Of a stretch of DNA of 64,000 bases, positions 55,901 to 64,000 are shown piece after piece. The notes beneath the pieces were generated by a model. That model had not been told where the DNA came from and did not search any database. It saw only the letters and a list, made by a program, of their open reading frames with translations. Made by a program: the position numbers and the translations under genes. Source of the DNA: Skeletonema tropicum (lineage: Eukaryota; Bacillariophyta; Thalassiosirophyceae; Thalassiosirales; Thalassiosiraceae); contig CM074138.1 of the NCBI GenBank assembly GCA_037178625.1, positions 1,798,001 through 1,862,000 on the forward strand. Direction: 5' to 3'. Each line of letters opens with the position of its first letter. Position 1 is the stretch's first letter.

Positions 55901-58900
55901 ACAGCATTTGGTGCCTCGTGGAATGAGCACATGGTGATTGTACGTGATGGCGATCTGCTGCAGGGAGTCCTTGATAAAGCTGCATTTGGTGCCTCCGACT
56001 TCTCTCTAGTGCACGCTGTGTATGAAGCGTATGGTCCTAGTAGGGCTGGTTTGATCCTTAATGCATTCGGGCGTTTATTCACAGCTTACATTCAATACTA
56101 CTCAGGTCATTCGTGTCGTATGGAGGATCTAATTTTGACTCCAGAGGCTGATAAGATACGGCGTCAAATGGTGAAAGACGCATACAACATTGGATCCCGC
56201 GCAGCCAAGGCTTGGGCAGATTCTGATGGAGGAAAGGTTGAAATTCCACCAGTAGCACAAAGTTCAAAAGCTAAGACTCCTTTGAAGCCTCATGAAAAGG
56301 CGGCTGTGGCATCGAAGATTGGATCACTCCTTTCAGGAAACGACGGCAAAGAAAATGCAGCAGCACTTGATGGCTTCATGCAATCTCAAGTGAATCCATT
56401 GGCATCAGACATTATTAAAGTCTGCTTGCCTAACGGCCTCGCCGTTCCATTTCCTGAGAATGTGAGTATTTGTCTCCTTTACCATATTGTCTTTTCTATG
56501 TCATATCTTTACTAATCTGACTTGCATTGCAAATATGTGCACCTCTTCCCCTCGATAGACATTTGGCCTCATGGTAACAACTGGAGCCAAAGGTTCAATG
56601 GTGAATCAATCACAGGTATCATGCCAACTTGGTCAGCAGGCTTTGGAAGGTCGCCGTGTGCCTAGAATGAGTAGTGGCAGGACACTTCCATCTTTCGCTC
56701 CATACGATCCAAATCCGCGAGCAGATGGATTTATTGCCGATAGATTTTTGACTGGAGTAAGGCCGCAAGAGTACTACTTCCATTGCATGGCAGGTCGCGA
56801 AGGTCTTGTTGATACTGCTGTGAAAACTTCGCGTTCAGGTTACTTGCAACGATGTCTCGTCAAGCACTTGGAAGAGTTGAAAGTCTCATATGATAACACT
56901 GTCCGAGATGGCGAAGGTGGGGTGGTCCAGTTCCTTTACGGTGAGGATGGCATCGATCCTACAAAGGCAGCTCATTTGGACTGTGAATCTAGAACGTTCC
57001 AATTCCTTGCAAGGAACCACAAATCATTGAAGATACGTTATCCGGCGCTTCCCAACTCAACACTTGACTTGGCCGCAGCAGACAGTCGCAGAGCGAAAGA
57101 CATCGAAAGCGGTTCGACAGATTTACTTAAAAAAGGATGCTTCGTGAAAGCTAGGAAGTCTCGCTTAGGATCGGAATGGGTGCGTGGGGCAATTTGTGAA
57201 GGGTGGTTTGATGCTACCATAACCAAGACACACAAAAATGGTAGCTTCGATATCAAGTATTTGCACAACGGGCAAGAGGTTGAAAATGTGCCACGATTTG
57301 TTGAATTCAATTATGCTGGTGCAAAGAAGACAGCTGCTGCATCATTTGAATGTGAGCTAATTAAACCTGCTGTGTTTGATCCAATTGTATCTGATACAAC
57401 TCGTGAAAAGGGTAAGCATCGCATGGGATCGTCTGGAGCTTGTGTGTCCGAGCACATTGCTGGATTGGCGACCGAAGCCATGGAAGATCCCAAGGTCAAA
57501 ACTGCGATTAATAATTCAGGGCTAACACGCAAGGAGTTCGGTGAGCTAGTCGCAGCAAAGTATGGCTCAGCCCTTGTCCATCCTGGAGAAGCTGTTGGTT
57601 CTATTGCAGCCCAGTCTATTGGAGAGCCTTCCACCCAAATGACACTGAATACTTTCCATCTTGCAGGAGCGGGAGCAAACGTGACACTTGGTATTCCTCG
57701 CCTGAGAGAAATTATTATGACTGCATCAAAAGTATTGAAGACGCCAACCATGTCAGTTCCCTTGCGACCATCCGTCTCGGAGCGCGATGCTCTTCGCCTC
57801 ACTCGATCTTTTACCAGAATAACGCTCATGGATCTCCTTGCGAGCGTGGGTGGGATCACAGTGCAAGAAAAATTAGAGCTCGGCGCAGGAGCAAATTGGG
57901 ATAGATGTTACTACGTCACTCTCAAATTCCACCCTGCTGAACGTATCCAAGAAGCATTTGGGCTCAGTCTTGAGTTCATTGCGAACGTTGTTACTTCGAT
58001 GTTCATTCCGAAGCTTGCTCGTATCATGAAGGCAGAAATGAAGCGCAGCGCAAAAGGAGGCGACATTGCGTCAATTCAAGTCACTGGTGGTAACGCGTCT
58101 GATTTCATAGAGTCTGACAAGCCTTCCAAATCGAAGAAGAAGAAATCGAAAGAGGATGAATACGATGACGAAGTTGCTAATGAAGAAGATGGTGTGGCTG
58201 GATCAAGATTTGGTCACAAGAAAGAGATGACTTCTTATGGCGATATGGACGACGACGAGAAGAACATCGCAAAACAGTCATCCCAAGATGATTCTGATGA
58301 GGATGAAGTTGCCATGGTAACTGAAGCAGAAGAAAGTGAAGATGAAGAGTCTACTGGTAACGCATTGAAAATCAGTCGAAGCAAGAACTCATTCAAGCTT
58401 GATCCACTCAGAGTTGATCCCGCTACTTGTCCCCTGCTGATGGTTGGTTTGGTAGAGCGTGCGGCAGAAGACACGGTAGTGCGAGCACGACCAAACATCA
58501 ATGAAGGCTTCGTCAACAAGGAAGAAGGACGTGGTCGCTGTCTACAAACAGCTGGATGCAACTTCGAGGAAATTTGGCAGCTGAGCGACGAAGAAGTTGA
58601 CCATACTAAATTGGTATCAAACCACATTTGGGGCATTCGATGTGCTTACGGTGTAGAGGCCGCTCGTATGAGCATTGCTGATCAAATCAGGGGTGTCTTC
58701 GCCGTGTACGGTATCTCTGTTGATCCAAGACACCTGTCACTGATTGCAGATTTCATGACATATGATGGAGAATACAAGCCGATGAATAGAATTGGTATGA
58801 CAGATGTCAGTTCCACTTTCCTTCAGATGAGTTATGAATCGACCTCGGTGTTCATGGTGGATGCAGCATTGCACAAGCGCAATGATAATATGAATAGCCC

Positions 58901-58973
58901 GAGTGCGAATATTGTCATGGGCGCCCCTATTCGCCACGGAACAGGTGCCTTCGAGTGTATTGCTACTTCGTAA
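52993..58973 (+). CDS. RPA1: RNA polymerase I largest subunit
   Basis: Three exons, 52993-55056, 55364-56461 and 56559-58973, encode 1,858 residues. Introns are 55057-55363 (307 bp) and 56462-56558 (97 bp). Splicing joins LMNRQ to [17 protein letters not shown] and PFPEN to [19 protein letters not shown], both universal polymerase sequences. Exon 1 has the zinc motif [17 protein letters not shown] (69-85). Exon 2 has the catalytic magnesium loop [10 protein letters not shown] (723-732). Exon 3 has the trigger-loop region ([20 protein letters not shown]). An acidic insert near 58130-58350 is typical of Pol I A190. It transcribes rDNA in the nucleolus. Residues ~1246-1303 form a Tudor-like insert that I do not recall from other A190 proteins. 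The start is in ACCATGGCC context. Confidence 0.96.
55057..55363 (+). other. RPA1: RPA1 intron 1
   Basis: A 307-bp GTAAGT…CGCAG intron, phase 0, the longest in the window. It lies between MNRQ and PSLHKPS. Confidence 0.93.
56462..56558 (+). other. RPA1: RPA1 intron 2
   Basis: A 97-bp GTGAGT…GATAG intron, phase 0, between PFPEN and [12 protein letters not shown]. Confidence 0.92.
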
Positions 58974-59062
58974 AAAAGACATTTTTTATCTAAAAACAAT
59001 ATAATTATTTAGGCTAATGAAGTAACCACTATTCGTATTTGTGTGTCTACGCACTCTCCAAC

Positions 59063-59740
59063 TCAATCCCGAAATTGTTGTGTCATCAACTTGTCTATGT
59101 AGTCAATTTTAGTTTGACGAGCATTTTTTCTGCAGAGGGTCTCTCCATGCCAGGCCATTGGTGTATGAGTACTGAGTACATGCTCTTGTGAATGCGCTCG
59201 ATGAATATGTCTCGTTGGTCTAAAGCTCGGTGGCGCATGAATTGAATGCCGACGGTCATAAGCCACTTCACTTTTAGCTTGCGTGTTGCTGCTATGTAAT
59301 GAAGCACGCATCTTACACTCCAGGTCCATCTTCTCTGCCATACACTGACGTAGTAACAGCACGAGTTTATCGTTTTCGGCATGCGCCTGAGCTAACTCCA
59401 TCTTGAGGTTGATAATTGTATCTAACTGGTCTGTTTCATCCCTTTTTGCGGCTGTAGGTTTTTGATGTTGATGTGGGTCAACAGGCCAATCTTCATTGTG
59501 ATTGCGCCTGCCTCCAAACTCTGAAGTAACGTCGGAGATGTCTGACAGGTTACTACCGTGGCTGCCTTGTTGCAGACATTCATTGAACGCCTTTAATGTG
59601 TACGCAGAATCAGGAGGATAGTCGTTGGCTCTAGAAGCGACCGGCGAAGGGGCTACTTGTTGTGCTTGTGTAGTTGATGGCTTTCCACGATTAACCAAGG
59701 AATTGTGGGTTATCCTCGGCTTGGATGTAGATCGGAACAT
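59063..59740 (-). CDS. Coiled-coil protein, unknown function
   Basis: 225 residues from the ATG at 59740; the six codons before it begin with TTG. The N-terminal half is Ser/Pro/Asn-rich and probably disordered. A coiled coil (QLDTIINLKMELAQAHAEND) lies in the middle, followed by a His/Arg-rich tail (RPTRHIHRAHSQEH). The tail ends KIDYIDKLMTQQFRD. No known domain. It is convergent with the RNA polymerase I gene, with 89 bp between stops. The consistent composition argues for a real gene. Confidence 0.6.
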   Translation of the reverse strand: MFRSTSKPRITHNSLVNRGKPSTTQAQQVAPSPVASRANDYPPDSAYTLKAFNECLQQGSHGSNLSDISDVTSEFGGRRNHNEDWPVDPHQHQKPTAAKRDETDQLDTIINLKMELAQAHAENDKLVLLLRQCMAEKMDLECKMRASLHSSNTQAKSEVAYDRRHSIHAPPSFRPTRHIHRAHSQEHVLSTHTPMAWHGETLCRKNARQTKIDYIDKLMTQQFRD

Positions 59741-60121
59741 ATTCTCTTCACTCTTCAATCTCGTGCACTGAGGTATATGATGTACTTATAATTGACCTTT
59801 GAGATTAGTTGCGTTGGGCGTTGGCTGGCAACACAACATTCACTCTGGCTGTGGAAAGCAAGAGTGGTTCTCTTTTTATGTGCAAAGACCAAAGAAAACG
59901 AAAACACACGGAGTTTTTGAGTCTCGCTCGAGTTACTCCTAATACTTCTTAGTTGCAGTTGGAGCGCACATCACGATTAACCTCAAGTAGGATGGAAAAT
60001 CAAATCGTGAAAGTATCTTCGCCGAAGAAAAGATGTCAGTACCTGCAACCTGTGACTTTTTGAAGTGACTAAGTAGCGTCGAAACAGTCGAATATTATTT
60101 GTACAAACTCTACCCCGATGC
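59741..60121. other. Intergenic, nothing recognised
   Basis: Probable promoter side of the coiled-coil gene and the degraded 5' side of the ankyrin relic. No structure seen. Confidence 0.45.
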
Positions 60122-60900
60122 GTGGTACCACGATCATCAAGTGGTGCTGTGGAAACCGTGCAATATCTGCTGGATTGTGATCTCAATGTGAAGCTGCAAA
60201 GGTTTGAAGGAATATCTCTGCTTCATTTTGCTTGTCTTCTGACAAGTCATAAGAGATACAATGATCCAAACACTATCGTTGCTGCACTTGATGTTGTCAT
60301 TGTCAAGGTAACTTATGATGCACACCCCAAAGCTATCGAAGGTGAAAGAATTGAGCGAGACACACGACATTATCGTCAACAAGTACAAGCATTTATCAAC
60401 AGCGAGACAACCTATGCTCGTCAAGCCAAAGATCGAAGTCTCATGACAACACCAGATGACAACGGACATCTCCCATTGCATGCAGCGCTTTAAAATAATG
60501 TGAGACTTGGTTCGATCAAGTTGTTGGTAAAAGGCAATCCCCACGCTGTACAATCTTCCGACAATATATAGCGGTGCGATACTCTTGCGCATAGCATGTC
60601 AGCATCACAATTCTGCTAGCATCATTAAGTACTTGGTGAATCTTGATACATCAACTCTCGAAATTGTGGATAGAGAAGGAAATATAGCCCTCCATCTTGC
60701 TTGCCGCAGCGACAGGCGCGATCTTAGCAATGTTGCTGGAGAAAAGTATGATGCAGTATCCGTATCAAAATGAAACGCTCACAAGAAGCTCCCTATTGAT
60801 CTACTTTGGGAAAGTGATTTGGTGTCTGATCGGATGAGTATTGAATATACAGAGAGCTGCATCGGCTTATGAAGTCATACCCCGAGATGATAATTAGCGT
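60122..60900 (+). pseudogene. Ankyrin-repeat protein relic
   Basis: Ankyrin repeats can be read in order with breaks: GAVETVQYLLDCDLNVKLQR, …DDNGHLPLHAAL, then a TAA at 60491 followed by NNVRLGSIKLLVKGNPHAVQ. A frame change near 60570 leads to ACQHHNSASIIKYLVNLDTS and REGNIALHLACRSDRRDL. After VSVSK comes a TGA, and NAHKKLPIDLLWESDLVSDR continues in the same frame. Both in-frame stops are consistent with C-to-T changes (CAA to TAA, CGA to TGA). This repeat consensus is characteristic of a large Thalassiosira-type ankyrin family of unknown function. Clearly dead. Confidence 0.75.
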
Positions 60901-61570
60901 GGGCAAACAGGTGCAATCCACTCTGGCTGCTTGTCCAAGTGAAGAATGAAAAGAAGAGGAAATTTAGTCATTACACATCCAATGCCCTCGTAAATGAAAG
61001 AAACGAACTAATACCAATTATATTCCATCAAAGTATAGTCTTGAATAGAGACAGGAGGCCCCTGGCTTGGTAGTTTATGTTATCCTCCTTTCTGGTAGCC
61101 AGGTGTCGGAGCTGATGTGTGCTGCATGCAGAAATGGCCGCCTAATTCTCTGAACATCATCTTCACGAGCCAATTACAGTAATCTTGCCTTCAATTCCAT
61201 TATAGCTCTCTCTGTGAGAAGTCTGAGCCAAGTTTGACTCGATTGATGCATTTTTACTTCTTCTTGTTGACTGGTTAGAGCGTAGTTGCACGATTTACAG
61301 TCGGAGTTGATTGTACTTGACGAAGGCGATGATAACTACTTTATTAACAACAACTTCAATACTTGGTTGGCTCTTAAGCTCATTTTGTCGAGGGCTTTGT
61401 GTTCCAATTTAATGAAGGAAAGCGGCGGATCTGAGCTAGTCAACGGAGCCGGGTTTCCGTCATAAAGATTGTTGCAGTTCAGCTGACTATTACAATAGCA
61501 TTGATACTGATTCATCACTGTTCTACTATCTTCTATCATTACATCATGGTAACATTTTCATTTCGTGTCT
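60901..61570. other. Intergenic, nothing recognised
   Basis: No gene supported. The last ~50 bp (from ~61525) is a diverged outward extension of the inverted-repeat arm that follows. Confidence 0.5.
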
Positions 61571-62272
61571 TATCGTTATTGCTATCTAGCATACAGATCA
61601 AGCAACTGGGAGAAGTGAAGATCAATCTGTTCCAAAGCTGATTCATAACATTCCTCGTCTTCGAAATCTTCCAAGAGATCATCCATCAGGAGATCCGTAT
61701 GACACTCATATGACACTCTTGTTCGTCGCTTGACGGTAGTAGATCCTTTGACTTTGAAATTGGAATGAGACATATCGGGCTCCTCAAGACTGAACTCTGC
61801 CCTCCGGACAACGGGGATAGAATAGTAGAGGAACGGGTCGTCTTGTTTCAGTGATTGCAGGTCTTCTGCAGTCAGGGTATCGATATCGATTTCTATCGGC
61901 TCCTGGTGGCAGGGTGCAGTAGTTGTGTGCACTGGTTCGGAGCTTGAAGTTGAAGAAGGAGTCATCTTGGTCTTGGTTGATCTAGCGGTGAACAACATTG
62001 TCGAGAGGAGGATGTAGTTATTTGACTTCAAGAAGTAAGTTGCTGACAAGTATACTTTGTTGCATTTAGGCTCGGCAGAGTGTTGTAAGTTGATTTTTAT
62101 GGACGTCTTGTGGAAGGGAAATGCAGCGTTCTGGCTCTGTTCCCAATTCGCTTCGTGCTGATGTGCCCTGAGCGAGAGCTGGTAAATCATTGATTGTGGG
62201 TCAAAAGAGGCCTTGCTCTCTCTCTAGAGGGAGAGAGGCTTGACCTGAGAGTTGAGTAAAATAATGAGGCCA
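61571..62272 (-). repeat. Left arm of a 702-bp inverted repeat
   Basis: Reverse complement of 62481-63182, with no mismatch found where I compared them by eye; the encoded 202 codons are identical in the two arms. A 208-bp unrelated spacer (62273-62480) separates the arms. Outside the arms the match continues for ~45 bp with substitutions and a ~20-30-bp indel, so the edges are not a sharp assembly fold. Confidence 0.92.
61582..61998 (-). CDS. Small acidic protein, copy 1 (inverted pair)
   Basis: 138 residues from the ATG at 61998. The frame is open to 62190 (202 residues), but the extra part does not look protein-like. After a Thr/Ser-rich start comes EIDIDTLTAEDLQSLKQDDP, then VVRRAEFSLEEPDMSHSNFK, a basic KRRTRVSYECHTD, and an acidic helix (LLMDDLLEDFEDEECYESAL). 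No family recognised. An identical copy faces it at 62755. Identity of both copies means very recent duplication or gene conversion. Whether either is expressed is unknown. Confidence 0.55.
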   Translation of the reverse strand: MLFTARSTKTKMTPSSTSSSEPVHTTTAPCHQEPIEIDIDTLTAEDLQSLKQDDPFLYYSIPVVRRAEFSLEEPDMSHSNFKVKGSTTVKRRTRVSYECHTDLLMDDLLEDFEDEECYESALEQIDLHFSQLLDLYAR

Positions 62273-62480
62273 CATAATAAAGTACTGCATGCACAGCATA
62301 AGGGAGAGCCTGCCAAACAAAGATTGTCTCTCTCTAAGTAGAGCTCGCCAGCTAGCTGTGTTGTGCGTTCGGGCATACCACCAATGACCGGCACCCACGC
62401 ATCTTGCGGGTCATTGCAAATCCTGTCACACACTTGCAGCGCCAATGACTGGCTCTGAATAGCTCTGAATGCAGCTCATT

Positions 62481-63182
62481 TGGCCTCATTATTTTACTCA
62501 ACTCTCAGGTCAAGCCTCTCTCCCTCTAGAGAGAGAGCAAGGCCTCTTTTGACCCACAATCAATGATTTACCAGCTCTCGCTCAGGGCACATCAGCACGA
62601 AGCGAATTGGGAACAGAGCCAGAACGCTGCATTTCCCTTCCACAAGACGTCCATAAAAATCAACTTACAACACTCTGCCGAGCCTAAATGCAACAAAGTA
62701 TACTTGTCAGCAACTTACTTCTTGAAGTCAAATAACTACATCCTCCTCTCGACAATGTTGTTCACCGCTAGATCAACCAAGACCAAGATGACTCCTTCTT
62801 CAACTTCAAGCTCCGAACCAGTGCACACAACTACTGCACCCTGCCACCAGGAGCCGATAGAAATCGATATCGATACCCTGACTGCAGAAGACCTGCAATC
62901 ACTGAAACAAGACGACCCGTTCCTCTACTATTCTATCCCCGTTGTCCGGAGGGCAGAGTTCAGTCTTGAGGAGCCCGATATGTCTCATTCCAATTTCAAA
63001 GTCAAAGGATCTACTACCGTCAAGCGACGAACAAGAGTGTCATATGAGTGTCATACGGATCTCCTGATGGATGATCTCTTGGAAGATTTCGAAGACGAGG
63101 AATGTTATGAATCAGCTTTGGAACAGATTGATCTTCACTTCTCCCAGTTGCTTGATCTGTATGCTAGATAGCAATAACGATA
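62481..63182 (+). repeat. Right arm of the 702-bp inverted repeat
   Basis: Inverted partner of 61571-62272. Its inner edge begins TGGCCTCATTATTTTACTC and includes the palindromic CTCTAGAGAGAGAG. Transcription through both arms would give a ~700-bp hairpin RNA. Confidence 0.92.
62755..63171 (+). CDS. Small acidic protein, copy 2 (inverted pair)
   Basis: Identical in sequence to the 138-residue protein on the minus strand at 61582-61998, starting at the matching ATG; a longer start at 62563 is possible. The two copies read away from a 208-bp spacer and the inner parts of the arms, so both would share a divergent promoter region. The downstream flank differs from copy 1 by a short indel. No known domain. 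Confidence 0.55.
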   Translation: MLFTARSTKTKMTPSSTSSSEPVHTTTAPCHQEPIEIDIDTLTAEDLQSLKQDDPFLYYSIPVVRRAEFSLEEPDMSHSNFKVKGSTTVKRRTRVSYECHTDLLMDDLLEDFEDEECYESALEQIDLHFSQLLDLYAR

Positions 63183-63584
63183 TGTAAGAATAAGAATAAA
63201 AGACACGAAATCGAAATGAAAATGTCGCCAAGATCATCATTGGATGTAGAAGATAGTAGAACCATAGTAGAGCAGCTAAGAGGAATGTAGCAGTAATATT
63301 CCTGCTTTTCTTCTTCAGTGTTGGGGTCGACAAGTCAGTTGATGGTGCGGGTGCTTGGTGCTATCAAGTAGCAGGAATAACAACATCGTGGTGGTGACTG
63401 TGCTGTATCTTTGAGAGTGCGTACTACTGATTCCTACGTAAGCTCCCGCTATTTTCTACGTTGATCTCGTTCTTGGATTTCATGCAAATAACATTAAGTC
63501 CCACATACACTCACTCCGCTCTTTTGACTCCCTTTCATTAAGATCTCTCTCTATGGTAGAGCAATTAGTTACCTCTCCATCACC
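63183..63584. other. Intergenic, nothing recognised
   Basis: The first ~50 bp is the diverged outer extension of the inverted repeat. A 73-codon ORF (63112-63333, -) is a shadow. Nothing else seen. Confidence 0.5.
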
Positions 63585-64000
63585 ATGAGCGATAGCGACG
63601 ATAACAATGATACCGCAGAAGCGGTCACGGAAGAGCTGCTTGACTTTTGCCAGTCTGACTCGCTTTCTGAGGAAAGCCTTCGTGAAATTATTATTGAGCA
63701 ACATGGATTGACGCCTGACAACAATTCGACCATCAGAGATAAAATTGCTTCTTCTTTCGGGCATGCCACAATGAAAGAGTCAACGAGGGAATAATTCGAT
63801 GCCTTCTCGAATATTTTCCTGATGTTGTGTTAGGGCTACTGATAGTGATGAGAACACACCGCTACATTACCATGTCCATTACGCGTGCGGCAACGAAAGT
63901 ACGACACGGGGGATACTACAGCTCCTCATCGATGCAGCTCCCGACTCTGTTCGCAGAGGTGGCATGCCTCTTAACTGCTTATGTAGTAATGAAGGGGCGA
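63585..64000 (+). pseudogene. Ankyrin-repeat gene relic, runs off the window
   Basis: It starts at an ATG (MSDSDDNNDTAEAVTEELLD…) and has the acidic N-terminus usual before the repeats in this diatom family. The frame stops at 63794. Coding sense continues in other frames: NERVNEGIIRCLLEYFPDVV, then, after another shift, TDSDENTPLHYHVHYACGNE (with an apparent in-frame expansion in LHY…HYACGN) and GILQLLIDAAPDSVRR. At least two frameshifts within ~200 bp mark it as decayed. The 3' part lies beyond the window, so the total length is unknown. Confidence 0.65.

Overview
The window is nuclear DNA from a eukaryote, most likely a centric diatom of the Thalassiosira/Skeletonema type. The grounds are small GT-AG introns (70-307 bp), compact genes on both strands with short intergenic gaps, plastid pre-sequences with a phenylalanine at the predicted signal cleavage site (e.g. 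FSFAPSS), a plant-type S-adenosylhomocysteinase, and relics of the ankyrin-repeat family that is abundant in Thalassiosirales. No bacterial operon, rRNA, tRNA or CRISPR array was seen. The species assignment is inference.

Layout. Bases 1-8,570 are a gene-poor graveyard of mobile DNA: an element with ~460-bp terminal inverted repeats (1722-4737) and a decayed PiggyBac-like transposase between inverted hairpin ends (4952-7770). From 8.6 to 15.7 kb are four conserved-looking genes: a pRiA4b/MYND protein, a small secreted or plastid protein, a mitochondrial-looking DGQHR protein, and MCM3 (replicative helicase, one intron). From 16 to 26 kb is a damaged stretch: a duplicated 3' fragment of a pectate-lyase-like gene, a MATH-BTB-SAP gene with one in-frame stop, and the pectate-lyase-like gene itself. 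That last gene is split by a 3.7-kb LTR retroelement with near-identical LTRs and a perfect 5-bp target duplication. A solo LTR of the same family lies at 33,856.

From 26.3 to 32.7 kb are a plastid YqgE/AlgH protein with two family domains, a decayed secreted/membrane protein gene, and an unusual protein fusing a GAF-like region to a C-terminal HPP membrane domain. After a ~4.7-kb gene-free stretch (32.7-37.4 kb) comes a RING-Sel1-MYND gene broken by a 5-bp tandem duplication. A housekeeping block follows from 39.1 to 59 kb: PRP38 (splicing), S-adenosylhomocysteinase, a small plastid-targeted protein, a type II Golgi glycosyltransferase, a small secreted protein, an LPA1-like plastid membrane protein, a PHO88/SND3 ER protein, WDR12/YTM1 and the largest subunit of RNA polymerase I. 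The last two both serve ribosome production. Two tandem ~487-bp inverted-repeat elements (47.7-48.7 kb) sit inside this block.

From 59 to 64 kb are a coiled-coil protein of unknown function, an ankyrin-repeat pseudogene, a 702-bp near-perfect inverted repeat with two head-to-head copies of one small ORF, and the start of a second ankyrin-repeat relic that runs off the window. The best leads are the retroelement insertion, the 702-bp palindrome, the GAF-HPP fusion, a Tudor-like insert in RNA polymerase I, and three genes each broken by one small lesion. I did not find a clear undescribed multi-gene system.
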